DNA of 64,000 nucleotides from Trifolium pratense (lineage: Eukaryota > Streptophyta > Magnoliopsida > Fabales > Fabaceae). Below are positions 11,226 to 23,100 of this stretch, one piece after another. The notes below the pieces were generated by a model. It saw only the letters and a program-made list of their open reading frames with translations, made no database searches and had not been told where the DNA came from. Position numbers and translations under genes: made by a program. The stretch's first letter is position 1. Each line of letters begins with the position of its first letter. The stretch lies in contig NC_060060.1 of the NCBI RefSeq assembly GCF_020283565.1, forward strand, positions 64,093,257 through 64,157,256, written 5' to 3'.

Positions 11226-11350
11226 CTACTCCGTCCCAAAATATAAGCAAAAAGTGGTCAACAAAAGTGGATGTATTTGGTTAAAAATTTAGTCCAAATA
11301 CATTCATTTTGGTTGACCACTTTTTGCTTATATTTTGGGACGGAGGGAGT
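11226..11350. repeat. Stowaway-like MITE
   Basis: Near-perfect inverted repeat of about 125 bp whose ends carry the Stowaway signature CTCCGTCCCAAAATATAAG / CTTATATTTTGGGACGGAG, flanked by TA. The two arms, with AAAGTGGTCAAC in one and its complement in the other, fold almost completely. Confidence 0.85.
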
Positions 11351-11638
11351 ACACTTTTATTTCTTTCGCTTCAATTTTTTTAAGGAAACAACTTATTTAT
11401 TTTAATCACGAATATACCCTTCCTCCTTGTTGCATATAAATAAGGATCATGTTAACATGTGCACCAATGACACATGTTAAGATTCTAAATATAGAAAATT
11501 GCATTTAATGTTAGAAAAAAATTTAATGTTTAAAAAGTTAAATACACAAATTTCAATATATTATTTCTACTTTTACTTCCTTAATATGTGCCTTTGATGC
11601 ACATGTTAACATTTTCCTGTAAATAAATAATTTAGAAT

Positions 11639-11993
11639 TGTTGAATATGTTGTTGTGTTGTTGGAGTTTGTTTGAAGTCCCACATTGCTTAGGTTCCCGG
11701 GCGGTTAAGTGTATAAATATGTGAGGGCAACCTTCCCCTTTGAGCTAGCTTTTGGGGATGAGATCCAAGCATATTTAACATGGTATCAGAGCCGGGTTAA
11801 GGACTGCAATGTGGACATTTGACCCAGGACCACGATAGGCGTGAGGGTGGGTGTTGAATATGTTGTTGTGTTGTTGGAGTTTGTTTGAAGTCTCACATTG
11901 CTTAGGTTCCCGGGCGGTTAAGTGTATAAATATGTGAGGGCAACCTTCCCCTTTGAGCTAGTTTTTGGGGATGAGATCCAAGCATATTTAACA
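11639..11993 (+). mobile_element. Complete TRIM retrotransposon (355 bp)
   Basis: Two direct 142-bp terminal repeats (11639-11780 and 11852-11993), each TGTTGAATATG...ATATTTAACA, differ at two positions, both C/T. A primer-binding site TGGTATCAGAGCCGGGTT (initiator Met tRNA type) follows the first repeat at 11781-11798. A purine-rich tract (GTGAGGGTGGG) precedes the second. The 5-bp target duplication AGAAT is at 11634-11638 and 11994-11998. There is no coding capacity, so it must have been mobilised by proteins of another element. Confidence 0.93.
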
Positions 11994-12376
11994 AGAATAA
12001 TCAAGCACGGGCATTCTGCATTCTTGTCCGCTGGCTGGATCACTTGTGTTTCTAACCCATCTATTCGAAAAAAAGCCACAAAATCCACCGCACGTGCAAA
12101 GCAATAGAAACCGAATCATCAAATAATGATATGAATGGTATACTATGCTCCATACACTTTTTTTCCCATACTAGTACACTTTATTTATTCATACTTTTTA
12201 CACCTTTTAAGAAAAAATTATATATTACTTTTTTAATCAAAGATATTTTATTTCATCTAAAATAGCAATATTGCGAGGAGATCAAAAAATAATATGGCTA
12301 AATTGAAAGCCTAGCTATAAATTAAAAGCGACTTTATATATTAGTTTGTCTCAAAATAAAAGCTAAATTATAACGA

Positions 12377-12562
12377 GGACAAAACTTACATACATTTTCA
12401 TACATGCATTTCTTACTTTTCCTCTCACTAAGAGGTAGTTTTTTTTATTAAAAAATAATTTTCTTTAATTTTTTCAAAATGAAAAAACACAAATAACCAC
12501 CTCTTTGTGAGTGGAAAAGTAAGAAATGCATGTATGGAAATGCATGTAAGTTTTGTTCTTAT
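12377..12562. repeat. Long inverted repeat, probable MITE
   Basis: About 80-base arms are complementary: left arm AAAACTTACATACATTTTC...CTCACTAAGAGGT, right arm CCACCTCTTTGTGAG...GCATGTAAGTTTT, joined by an A/T-rich loop. No protein. Superfamily not determined because the target duplication is not clear. Confidence 0.7.
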
Positions 12563-12629
12563 AACTAACATTAAAGGAAGGAAGAAACATGCAATTGGAC
12601 AATACAATTCTTAGTTCATTTCTCATAGT

Positions 12630-12930
12630 TAATTCAGTAAGCGCAACATTGACGATAGTTTGGTTGCCACCTTAAAAAATGACTTATAATAACCACAATC
12701 AATGGTTGGCTGAATAGATAATTGAAGTGCAGTAACCTCACATTCGAACATTGAGTTAATCGAAGAGAACCACACAATATAAGTTTCGACAATATGACAT
12801 GAGCTATTACAAAAGCAACTGCCTACCAAAACGGCCTTCAATATTGAAGAGAGCGTGTATCATTAACATTACATTTAAGCGAAGTATGGATTCTTTTCGT
12901 CAAGATATAGGTTGACGAGGTGTATATTGT
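12630..12930 (-). pseudogene. Decayed RNase H-like fragment, possibly of a LINE
   Basis: On the minus strand, in shifting frames, there are short phrases resembling the RNase H-like domain at the end of plant LINE polyproteins: KCNVN, EGRFGRQ, then FECEVTALQLSIQ. Stops and frame changes are frequent. The assignment rests on a few short matches and is weak. Confidence 0.3.
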
Positions 12931-13561
12931 ATTAGGGTCTCAGTGTGCTTGAGAGAATGTTCGATTGCACCATCAATAATCGCGAATAGAGTCGAACGTA
13001 GGATTACATGTGACAAAAACAATCACAACTCACAAGATTTTGCTCCCAAGTACATATGTTAACAAAAATGTATTATGATCCATAATAAGATATATATAAT
13101 AATTGAAATAATGAAATAAAAATATCTATATATTAAAACATAATAATTTTATAGTTATTATTATTAAAATAATTACAACATTAGAATGTATTGAATATTC
13201 ATTAATTATCTGTATATTTTTTGGTCTATATTTTTATCTTTCATTATTAAATAATTGAAATTTATAAATTGTTTTATTATTTACGTTTGAATCCAACTGT
13301 TAAAAGGCTAACTATCAATGTCTTTAGGACAATAATATAAAAAATTATTAGAAAAATTTATAGAATTTTACATAACCATTTTTGTTTATAGAAGTATAAT
13401 AATCAACATATTTTCATTGTCAAAATTTTAAATAAATACTACTAGTAGTATTTTTTCTGTCTTGATTCCTTATGTTTCTCAAGACACCTTTTCAAAAAAA
13501 TAAAAAAGTATAGTACAAAACTTATTAAAAAATATTTATTAATAAATATACATAAAAGTAC

Positions 13562-13709
13562 TACTCTCTCCGGTCCTTATTATAAGAGAAGTTTTTCTTT
13601 TTAGATCCATTGTAAAATTAATATATCTGGACAATATTATAATCTAGATACATTAGTTTTACAATAAATCTAAAAAGTTAAACTTCTCCTATAATGACCA
13701 GAAAAGTAT
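13562..13709. repeat. Stowaway-like MITE
   Basis: About 148 bp bounded by TACTCTCTCCGGTCC on the left and a diverged complement on the right (CCTATAATGACCAG, ending TA). The arms TTTTTAGATCCATTGTAAAA and TTTTACAATAAATCTAAAAA are complementary. Confidence 0.7.
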
Positions 13710-13719
13710 ATGAACAGAG

Positions 13720-14320
13720 TGTTAACGTTTCTCTTAATGATAACCCAACTAACTAATGATTCGTTTAACGGTTTATCACATGATTACCAGCTCAGCCGAT
13801 CACATGGCCAGATCTTTAAAATGTTAATCTTGCTTTAGAAAATTAAAAATTAAGACAAGTTGTGGATTATAACTATTCCTTGTTGGTACTACGTGGTTGC
13901 ACATGCACGTGTGGAGAATCACACAATCCAAGTAATATTATGCCATGGTTAAGAAAGTGGGAGGAAGCTAAGGAATGAATAAGAGGAAGAGGAATTAGGA
14001 TGAATAAAAAGTGATTAATATAATATGATTATGATGATTAAATGAAAGTGAGGTTTGACCATTGACTAGATCAAGCTCAAAACACAAAGTAACTTTGACC
14101 CTAAATGCACGTGGGATAGACATTCTACACGTGTGCTTCGCTGTCTCTGCAGTACCACTTGGAAATGGAAAATGGTGTGCCACGTAGGATCCATGTGGGA
14201 AAGAGAACATTTCTGCAAACCTTGCATGCAAACAATCTAGTTTCAACTTTCATGCTTCTATTTTTATTTTATTAAAATCAAAGCTTTTTGTCTTGGGCAG
14301 ATCACTAATGATACATGCAT
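13720..14320. other. Gene-free stretch with three CACGTG G-boxes
   Basis: No convincing coding region. Perfect CACGTG hexamers lie at 13906-13911, 14108-14113 and 14128-14133, with a further CCACGTAGG at about 14180. I see no adjacent gene for them to regulate within several kilobases. Confidence 0.4.
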
Positions 14321-14324
14321 TTTG

Positions 14325-14478
14325 GTACTCTCTCCTTTCATTATTAAAAGTAGTAAAAATTTATTTTTTTAATTTGTTATATAATTTTTATATTTAGTTT
14401 ATATTTAAATCAGATATATCATTTATTTAATTTTAAAATTAAATTTTTGTTTATAATAGTGACTAAAGGAATTAGTAC
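14325..14478. repeat. Diverged Stowaway-like MITE
   Basis: Ends TACTCTCTCCTTTCATTATTA and TAATAGTGACTAAAGGAATTAGTA form imperfect inverted repeats with TA borders. The interior is A/T-rich and foldable. Confidence 0.55.
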
Positions 14479-14519
14479 ATAAAATGTGAGATGTGGTATA
14501 GTCTCATACTCTCATAAGA

Positions 14520-14732
14520 AAAATGTAGGGATGGTACCTCTAATCAGGAATTCGCGCTAACCTCTCACTAATCAAAAGAAATTTTTTGACAGAATGCACT
14601 CGTTTTTTTCTAAATCAGTTTTTTGGGGCGAGTACTGTTTGTACTTTTCCTACTAATGTGGGTTTAGTACCTCTTGTACTAATTCCATTTTTCTTTAATA
14701 TATTAATATACTAATTACTGTTAAAAAAAAAT
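14520..14732 (+). repeat. Possible retroposon (LINE) 3' tail
   Basis: The phrase TTTAGTACCTCTTGTACTAA, followed by an A/T-rich stretch and an oligo-A run at about 14724, resembles the 3' untranslated end of the LINE fragment at 15900-16211 (GAGTACTCCTTGTACTCC plus poly-A). No target duplication was identified. Confidence 0.35.
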
Positions 14733-15899
14733 TGTCTGGAGTACACCTTATTTTTAGTTCTATCCCAATTTGATTTTTTTTATTTATTTTTTAACATCTT
14801 TGTTGCACCGGATTTGCGTTAGATTTATACTCACGTAAACTTCATCATAAGAACAAAATTTTAATTGCTATTTTAGTTTGAAAATAACATTTATTTTAAA
14901 ACAAATTCATCTTGTTAAAATGACCCACATTTTAAAATGAATGGAGTGTAACTTTAAAATTAAAGAATTTTAAAGACCACCTTTAGAACATTACTACTGT
15001 TAAATAAACAAATATTGGGTTGAAATATAATGAATTCAACTTTAAGAAATTTAAAAGTTGTTGTTTGAAATATAAAATTGTACTTGTTTTAATTTTCTCA
15101 ACTAATACTCATATGACATTTGTTAACATAATTGCAAGGACAACCACATAAGAATCAACCTATTTCCCCCCACCCATTATATCCACCCCATAATTGTGCT
15201 AATGATTTTAGGGGAACAGAGAGATCCTTTTTAACAAGAGGGGGACAGAGACATGAGAGTAGGGTAGTGGTTGGTGTAATGATCCATTAATTGTTGAAGT
15301 GTGATTAACTTTGACAACGAATATAACATTAATAATTAAGTCATTCTTTGTGCAAACCTTAATTGGTTATTGGTGAAATATATATGCTGACTAGATTGCC
15401 ATATTTTTTTAACGAAATTTATGTGACAAATTATGCTATAATCCGTTAAATATTTTTTTTTTTTGTTATAAATAATCCGTTAAATATTACTCCAATCAAT
15501 ACTAAATATAAGAAATAATCGAGTCAAAAATATTTAATATATTTAATCTAAAATTTAAAATTAATAACAACAATTTTCATTATTGACTTAACTGTTTTTT
15601 ATAGGATAAATAAAGGATAAGAATGCGTAATTGATGATGTTGATGGAGAGCTCCGGCGCCATTAAATGTTGCGCGATTGAGTGTTATTATAAGTGTGACA
15701 CTCCGAAGGTAACCATGTTGAAGTTCTGAATATGGATAATTTTTAAAGCAGACTAATTAGTAATTACTATCTTTTCTATCTAACCTCCGTATTATTGAGA
15801 ATGATTCATTTGTAGTGAATTCAGATTGTCTTTGACCGGGTCCAAAACAAGACCAAGTTTTGTATAACGACTGATTAGATGAAATAAAATTCATTAATC

Positions 15900-16211
15900 C
15901 AAGAAAGGGGGGAAAGTGAAACATTTAATTTGGTTGGCGACAACTTGGTGTTTATGGCGTTTGAGAAATAACATTGTATTTAGAGGTGATTTTGCTGATT
16001 TTTCTGGTTTATTTGATCAAATTAAATTTGTCTCTTGGCTTTGGTTTAGTGGTAGAGCAGGGCGTAAATCAGGTTATTTGTATCAAAATTGGTGTATGAA
16101 TCCTCTTTGTTGTTTACAAAGCATTTGAGGTCTTCAATATCTTTCTTTGTATTGTAAGGATTGAGTACTCCTTGTACTCCTTATTAATACATTGTTTGCT
16201 TATAAAAAAAA
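15900..16211 (+). mobile_element. 5'-truncated LINE (non-LTR retrotransposon) 3' end
   Basis: A 70-codon frame (15916-16128) carries the motif HLIWLATTWCLWRLRNN, then a WLWFSGRAGRKS-like phrase and a short C-terminus. This is the zinc-binding reverse-transcriptase-associated (zf-RVT) end common to plant L1-like elements. A stop, a short 3' untranslated region with the repeated phrase GTACTCCTTGTACTCCTTA and a poly-A tract follow. A 7-bp ATTAATC occurs just before (15893-15899) and after (16212-16218), a plausible target duplication. Truncation at the 5' side is typical of LINE insertion. Confidence 0.7.
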
Positions 16212-16418
16212 ATTAATCTTTATATTTTAATCAACATAATCTTTTAAATACCACTTATACATCATTCTTGTTGTAGTATAAACCTACATATAAATATATA
16301 ATACTCCGTCTGCTTATCAAATTACTAGCTTAATTAAAGAGACAAACTTGTATAACAATGCTAAGGGAGAGTACTCAATAATTCATGGGTGTGAGGGAAA
16401 CAACACACATATACTGAT

Positions 16419-16572
16419 ATATTCCATCTGGTCTTATATATAAAAAAAAATTATTTTTTAGATTTATTATAAAGTTGATGCATCTGGACAACATTATAGT
16501 TTGAATGCATCAATTTTACAATTAATCTAAAAATTAAAATTTTTTTTATATATAGAATCGGAGGAAATAGTA
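16419..16572. repeat. Stowaway-like MITE
   Basis: About 154 bp with ends TATTCCATCTGGTCTTATAT and TATATATAGAATCGGAGGAAATA. The interior arms TTTTTTAGATTTATTATAAA and TTTACAATTAATCTAAAAA correspond to those of the MITE at 13562, so both belong to one family. Confidence 0.65.
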
Positions 16573-16995
16573 AAGGACAAATAGTAGAATAAAAAAAAGA
16601 CGAGATTCTTACTTAGAAACAAAGACATGAGAATGACTAAGAGAGGTGTGAAGTCTAATCAATTTAGGGGGGGTGTGTGCATGCGCGTGAGTAAATGTGG
16701 GGTGTGGTCCTACACGTGAGAGAAATAAAGAACTGAAGTGGTAGCACAAATTGTCCACAACCAATCATTGAAGTCTATACAATTATGAACCATCCTTTGC
16801 TAAGGGCAATAAAGGCAATGAATGAACATCAGGGTCCATAGTTCACGTGTGAATCACATGAGATGTACGGACCCAAGGAAGAAATACTATAATTTGGGTC
16901 CATATTTTGTTTGTCGTTTAACCATGTTCCCATTATTGGGTGTCTCATGACACGACGTGCTATTTTTTCAGTTTTAAAAAGCCGAGTAAATTTAT

Positions 16996-17272
16996 TACTC
17001 CATCCGTCTCTTAATATAAGTCCGCTTTCTAATTTTTCACGTTATTAAAAAAAGTTAATAGTGTAATAAATATGTATTTTTTAGATATTATAATTACTAT
17101 ATATTGTTATTTATAAAAAGATGTATTTGTAGTTAACTTTACGTATTTCAATGCAAAATATGATTATGTTTGAAAAAGTAATAATAAATATGTCTAGGAA
17201 ATTGAAAATGAGCTTATATTTAGAGACAATTTTTATTTTAAAAGGTGCTTATAATTAGGGACGGAGGGAGTA
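16996..17272. repeat. Stowaway-like MITE (about 277 bp)
   Basis: Terminal inverted repeats TACTCCATCCGTCTCTTAAT and ATTAGGGACGGAGGGAGTA, TA-flanked, with A/T-rich interior. Confidence 0.75.
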
Positions 17273-17542
17273 TTTTTTCATAAAAAAAAACCTTATTTGT
17301 TTCAATTTGTGTATAATTTTCTCTTGAGAATATATGTACAAATTTTATTGGAAAAAGGCTAACTAGTTAAAAAAATATTATAATAAATTTACATTAACAT
17401 TTGTGAAGTCAAAATTTATATTATATAAAAATAAAAATCATTAAAAGCTAAAAAGAATTAATTTACGAACAATTATTTTTTTTACAAAAAATTCAAAGCA
17501 TCGTGCTAATTAATAATATAAAACGAAAAATTACATGCTTTA

Positions 17543-18130
17543 TGTTCTGAACTGGGCCAAGGGCTGGCCCAATCCCTTCTGCCCGACATTTGGGGCACAA
17601 CCCAACAAGGGGAGACTTCCCCGACACGTCAGCCAATGACGTGTCCTGCTCGACTTAACGGATTAGCACCACGTTAACCACGTGCTCATACATATGCGCA
17701 TGTTGATCCACTCCTACGTAGCTTAACAGCTAAGCAGCACGTTTAGCACGTGCTCCTTTATCCAACCACAGCTGTCACGGAGCTTATCCCTTACCCGCGA
17801 ATAGCGGAACGGCTCCAACCAAGATAGAGGCAAATAACGGCCTTCCCCTACGATACAGGGACTATCTTGGCAGTTGAGTCTATTGGGCCGGTTATCCCGG
17901 CCCAATAGACCAACCTTTGGCCTAGCGCTGGGGGCACTATATAAGCTCTCCTAGACAGGAGAGCCAGGTATTATGAATCATTCTATACCTTACTTTCTCT
18001 CTCTTCTTTTGTATCTCTTGTTCTCTTGCTGACTTAGGCATCGGAGCACCTGCAGGTACAAACCCCCCCTTTGGTGTGAAAGCTTGCTCAACGGACCGGC
18101 CTCAACCTTTCTGATCATCAGGTTAGATCA
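17543..18130 (+). repeat. 5' LTR of the Tat element (588 bp)
   Basis: It starts TGTTCTG and ends GGTTAGATCA. A TATATAA box is at 17938-17944, with the transcription start expected near 17970. Upstream lie two CACGTG motifs (17679-17684, 17747-17752) and a 9-bp inverted repeat around GCCAA (see 17609-17645). The leader to Gag is short, about 100 bases after the LTR. Confidence 0.92.
17609..17645. promoter_or_regulatory. LTR promoter palindromes with TGACG/ACGTCA boxes
   Basis: GGGGA-GACT-TCCCC (17609-17622) is followed directly by GACACGTCA-GCCAA-TGACGTGTC (17623-17645), a perfect 9-bp inverted repeat. TGACG cores are bound by TGA-type bZIP factors, and the spacer contains CCAAT. The same sequence is kept in the 3' LTR at 28871-28893. 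Confidence 0.55.
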
Positions 18131-18131
18131 G

Positions 18132-18147
18132 TGGCGCCGTCTGTGGG
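18132..18147 (+). other. Primer-binding site of the Tat element
   Basis: TGGCGCCGTCTGTGGG begins one base after the LTR. TGGCGCCGT... primer sites are usual in the Tat/Athila group. The exact tRNA was not checked. Confidence 0.75.
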
Positions 18148-18228
18148 AACTGAGTTCTTCCCCTTCTTTTGTCTTCAATCAAGACTCTAAAGATCAAAAC
18201 CGATTCCGTTTCAACAAACAACTTCATT

Positions 18229-20109
18229 ATGGCTAGTTCATCACAGCAACTCAACACCAATACCGGCGACGAGAACGTGCTCAACGTTCCACCCTCTCCG
18301 CCGCCGCAACATAACGTCGTTCTATCACCGGTGCGTGACGATACCACCGTAGCACGCGGTCCAGAAACCGACCCCCGCGACGGACGGGAAACCTCACTCT
18401 CGTCCGATGAAGAAGACGTCGAGGTCCTAACTGATCGTCGAATAGGCAAACGTTCGCAGTTCAAGCAAGAAACTCCGGCAAACAACGCTGGACAGCCCGC
18501 TACCTTGGCCAATTCCGAGATCACGGCCTTGATCGCTGCTCTGAAACAAACAACGGAGGCCATGCAGGCTCAAGGTCGTCGACTAGACGAACAAAGTGAA
18601 AGAATCGCCGCGCTGGAAAGGAGCCGGCGTCGCAGAAAGACCAACTCTCCCCCGCGGAGACACCAGGCTACTCCTTCCCCTCCCCGTCCGGCGGCCGTCA
18701 AACATCGACGCCCCGACCTAGAGAGGGTCGAAGTTACTCCTCGGAAGAGGGATCGTACTCCTCCACATCGCGAGGGTAGACTCTCCCCGGGCAAGAAAGG
18801 GAAACACGAAGCTTCGCGCCGCCATTCACCTCAAGGGTTGGCGCTGATGTCCAAGCAGGGCGCGTCGGGCAGCTACCGCTCTCGCAAATCTCGCAGTCCA
18901 ACGCCCATGCCCGGCGATTATTCTCCTAGGTCTTCCGAGGACCATTCTCCCAACGGGAGTGATGAGGGCGATCCCCGATGCCCCCTTTCCAGAGACATCT
19001 TGAGGAAGCATATTCCAAAGGGCTTGGAGAGACCTCCTACGCTCCCCGCGTACGATGGTTTGACCGACCCCGACGATCACATTGCTAATGTCAATGCTAA
19101 CCTGGATTTCAGGAATATTAGCGGTGCCATCAGGTGCAGACTTTTCCCGACCACGCTGAGGAAGGGAGCGATGGCATGGTACCAAAGCCTGCCCCCTCAA
19201 TCTATCCACTCGTGGAAGGACCTTACAGACCAGTTCTGTAGACACTTCATTGCTTCCCGCAAGCACCCAAAAACTGTACACGCCTTGGAGGCCATATACC
19301 AAGCCGAGGGAGAAACCCTCCGCAATTTCGTCGAGAGGTTCAATAAAGAGGCCGTGCAGGTCGAGACGACCGACGATATGAAGAAGTATTTGTTGCAGAG
19401 GGGCCTTTGCCCGGGCAGCGATTTTGCCAAAGCTGTTGGCATAGAAAAACCACCCACCTGGGACGACCTCCTCTTAAAAGCTCAAAAGTACATTGAGTAT
19501 GAGGAAGTCCAGGCAGCATATGTCGCCCACCTTGCCCGACCTGGAAGCAGCCACCCTGCCCGCGAATCCTCCCATAGGAGCGATGATAGGGGCGGCGACT
19601 GGGGACACGATAGAGGCGGCGATCGGGGTGGCGAGAGGGGCAGAGACAGAAGGAGGAGCGAAAGACGAGAGCCTCGTGGCCCTCCAAGCACATTCGCCAC
19701 CTACACTCCCCTCATCAAATCACGGGGAGAGATATTCGCTGAAGTTCACATCTCTGAGTTCGACAGAGCAAATGTGAAGCAACCAAAGCCAACCCCCCTG
19801 AAGCTCGGCCAAGACAAAAATAGGTATTGCAGATACCACAAGAGTTATGGTCACAGGACCGACGACTGCATCCAGCTGAAGGATGCTATTGAAATCATGA
19901 TCAGGAACGGACAACTAAGACAGTTCGTGAAAAGAAACAACGATCCTCGACCGGAGGCCGCGGAGACTCGCGCGGTCGAGGAGGTACTTCCACAACCAGC
20001 CGGGCAGAACAACGCCAAGCAGATAGCTACGAGCGTATCCCGGCCAGAAGATTTTGCTATCCCCAGCGGTTTTGGGGACACCTATACTGGTCCTACGCTT
20101 AGCACGTGA
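18229..20109 (+). CDS. Gag protein of the Tat element
   Basis: 626 residues from the ATG at 18229 (the frame is open a little further upstream without ATG). The N-terminus is Ser/Arg/Pro-rich and basic (to about residue 250). The retrotransposon Gag domain follows at about residues 265-425 (AYDGLTDPDDHI, AMAWYQSLPPQSIHSW, ALEAIYQAEGETLRNFVERF). Then come an R/G/D-rich stretch and an atypical zinc-knuckle-like motif CRYHKSYGHRTDDC, usual for this lineage in place of CCHC. It forms the capsid and binds element RNA. The frame stops at TGA (20107-20109); sequence resembling family Gag-Pol continues in the same frame to about 20345. The TGA therefore looks like a nonsense mutation rather than the native end. 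Confidence 0.85.
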   Translation: MASSSQQLNTNTGDENVLNVPPSPPPQHNVVLSPVRDDTTVARGPETDPRDGRETSLSSDEEDVEVLTDRRIGKRSQFKQETPANNAGQPATLANSEITALIAALKQTTEAMQAQGRRLDEQSERIAALERSRRRRKTNSPPRRHQATPSPPRPAAVKHRRPDLERVEVTPRKRDRTPPHREGRLSPGKKGKHEASRRHSPQGLALMSKQGASGSYRSRKSRSPTPMPGDYSPRSSEDHSPNGSDEGDPRCPLSRDILRKHIPKGLERPPTLPAYDGLTDPDDHIANVNANLDFRNISGAIRCRLFPTTLRKGAMAWYQSLPPQSIHSWKDLTDQFCRHFIASRKHPKTVHALEAIYQAEGETLRNFVERFNKEAVQVETTDDMKKYLLQRGLCPGSDFAKAVGIEKPPTWDDLLLKAQKYIEYEEVQAAYVAHLARPGSSHPARESSHRSDDRGGDWGHDRGGDRGGERGRDRRRSERREPRGPPSTFATYTPLIKSRGEIFAEVHISEFDRANVKQPKPTPLKLGQDKNRYCRYHKSYGHRTDDCIQLKDAIEIMIRNGQLRQFVKRNNDPRPEAAETRAVEEVLPQPAGQNNAKQIATSVSRPEDFAIPSGFGDTYTGPTLST

Positions 20110-23100
20110 GACTATTTCACAGACTCATTCGTCATATCCGGTGGTCGTATGGACAAGCACACCGTCAGATCAATAAAAAGGAAATTCGAGGAGCTCATCA
20201 ACACGTCCTCGAATATGAAAGCAACACTGGACAAGGCGAAGGGGCGGTCAATGCCTTTAGCCTTCTATCGCGAGGAGCTGCCCGGTGGGTCAGCCAATTT
20301 CCAAATTCCCCTCCTCGTCCGGGCAGACATGGCCAACATGGACGTCGTCGGGTCCTCATCGATCCGGGGAGCTCCTGCGACATTATGTACGCCAGTTTGT
20401 TCAGGACCTTACAGCTGGACGAGACACACCTCACCTCGTACTTGGGCTCAGATCTCACGGGATTCAACGGGGCAACCACTAAGCCTTGGGGCTATGTCGA
20501 CCTCATAGTCACTTTTGGCTCCGAGGAAACTGCCAAGTCAATCAGGGTCAAATTCTTGGTCGTGGACTGCCCCTGCCTCTACTAGTGCATCATCGGCAAG
20601 ACGGCCATAGCAGACCTGATCGCTGTCCCCTCCACTGCCCACCTGAAGATGAAGTATTACACTCATAAGGGGCAGGTTGCTACTTTACACGGGGACATTG
20701 AAGCCGCGAGGAGGTGCTTTGACGCAGCATCCAAAGGCAACAATTTCATTGGCAAAGCTCCTGAACCGAAGAAGCCAAAGCCTTCCTCGGAAACACCACC
20801 AAAGCCCTCCCCAGAAGCACCACCAAGTCTGCCCGGACCAAGTGTGAGCTCAGTTGATCTTGACAGCCGCACCTCTAAGAAAGAACACAATGAGGAGAAA
20901 AAGCTGAGGAAGGAGGAGAAGGAGGACGACGAGGCGAGCAAAGAGCATTACCGCCCCATTCCAGATGGAGACTTCGAGATAGTCCAGTTCGGCGGGGACC
21001 CAGCTAAATGAGTCAAGATTGGCACAGGGCTCCCCGACTTGGTAAGGAAGCAGCTGAAAGCCTGCCTTAGAGAAAATGCTGACTTATTCGCATGGCACGC
21101 TGCCGACATGCCCGGGCTGGATCCAAACATCGCTTGTCATCAACTTACTGTCGACCCACTTGCTAGTGCCGTAGTGCAACGTAGGCGTAGGCATCCTCCT
21201 GAAAAAGCTGTAAAAGACCTCCTAGAGGCAAATTTTATTTCTGAAGCCAGATACACTACCTGGTTGTCTAACGTTGTACTTGTGAAAAAATCTAATGGAA
21301 AATGGAGAATGTGTGTTGACTATACCGATCTCAATAGGGCTTGCCCTAAAGATTCTTATCCTTTACCTTGCATTGATAAATTAGTCGATAATTCTTCTGG
21401 CTTTAAATTATTGTCTTTTATGGATGCATATTCAGGATACAATCAAATCCCAATGGCTGTGGCCGACAGGGAAAAAACAGCTTTCATGACCGAGTCGGGC
21501 AACTATTACTACAACGTAATGCCCTTCGGTCTAAAAAACGCTGGTGCTACATACCAGCGGATGATGAACAGAGTATTCCGGGGAGAAATAGGCGACATGC
21601 TCGAAGTCTACATGGACGATATGATCGAAAAATCCCATGAGGAAACCGACCATACCGCCCACCTACGTAAGGTCTTCGAGCAGGCCAGAAGACACTACAT
21701 GCGATTCAACCCAGAAAAGTGCACCTTCGGGGTACGGACAGGAAAGTTCCTCGGATTCTACCTAACAGAACGAGGAATCGAAGCCAACCCCGACAAATGT
21801 CGTGCCTTTACGGAGCTCCCAACTCCGAGCAACAAGAAATCCATACAAACCCTGAACGGAATGCTGACCTCATTATCCCGCTTTGTAGCAAAATCTGCTC
21901 AACACGCATTGCCCCTCTTCAAATTACTAAGGAAAGAAGCTGTGTTCGAATGGACGGACGAGTGCGAGCAGGCCCTCCAACATCTAAAGAAGGCCCTGTC
22001 CGAACCCCCAGTACTCTCACGCCCGGATGTCGAGGAAGTGTTATACATTTACCTCTCCGTCGCGTCTGAGGCCGTCAGCGCAGCTCTTGTCCGTGAAACA
22101 ACGGAAGGACAAAAACCGGTGTAGTTTACGAGCAAGGCTCTCCAAGGGCCCGAACTCAGATATACACAAATCGAGAAGGTGGCCCTCGCCTTGATCAACG
22201 CAGCAAGAAGACTACGTCACTGCTTCCTAGCACACACAATCGTAGTCCGAACCGACCAGCCCGTCAAGTCGTTGCTTGGTCAGCCAGATATGGCGGGCAG
22301 GATGCTCAAATGGTCCCTCGAGCTTTCCGAATTCGACATTCGTTATGAAAGCAGGAAAGCGCTAAAATCACAAGTCCTAGCAGACTTTGTGGCCGAAATG
22401 ACGAGTCCATCCTCCACGACAAGCGAGGCAGACAAATGGACAATATTCGTCGACGGAGCATCGAGCGCCACGGGAGCAGGAGCAGGAATTATCCTGGAAA
22501 ACGAGAGCGGGATCATCATCGAAGTATCCCTAGCTTTATCCTTCCCGACCTCAAACAACCAAGCAGCATACGAGGCCTTCCTAGCAGGACTACGGTTAGC
22601 CGAGGACATGGAGGCAAAAGAAATTAAAATCTACACAGATTCACAACTTGTTGCCTCACAAGTATTAGGAGAATATCAAGCCAAAAATGATAACCTCTCC
22701 GAGTATTTAGCATTAGTGAAGGAAAAAATCACTAAGTTCGAATCCGTGGAAGTGCAACACGTTCCACGCGAGCATAACAAACGGGCAGACATCCTGTCCA
22801 AACTGGCGAGCACAAAAAAGAAAGGCAGAAACAAATCTGTCATTCAAGAAATACTCCCTCGACCAAGCATCGAGAAGACGACCAACGTCCTCGACATAAA
22901 TGTCATTGGCGACAAAAATTGCTGGATGACCCCCGTTTATAACTTCCTCGCGAATGGAACCCTCCCCGACGATCAGAAAGAAGCTGCAATAATAAGACGT
23001 CGAGCATGCGCGTATGTTATCCTCGACGGAAAGTTATACAGACGAGAGTTCTCAATCCCACTCCTAAAATGCGTCGACGAGGAAACAGTCGACTACATCT

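Noticed and set aside
13995..14246. 83-codon minus-strand frame
   Set aside because: No recognisable domain, no neighbouring exons and composition like random sequence; only G-boxes are noted there.
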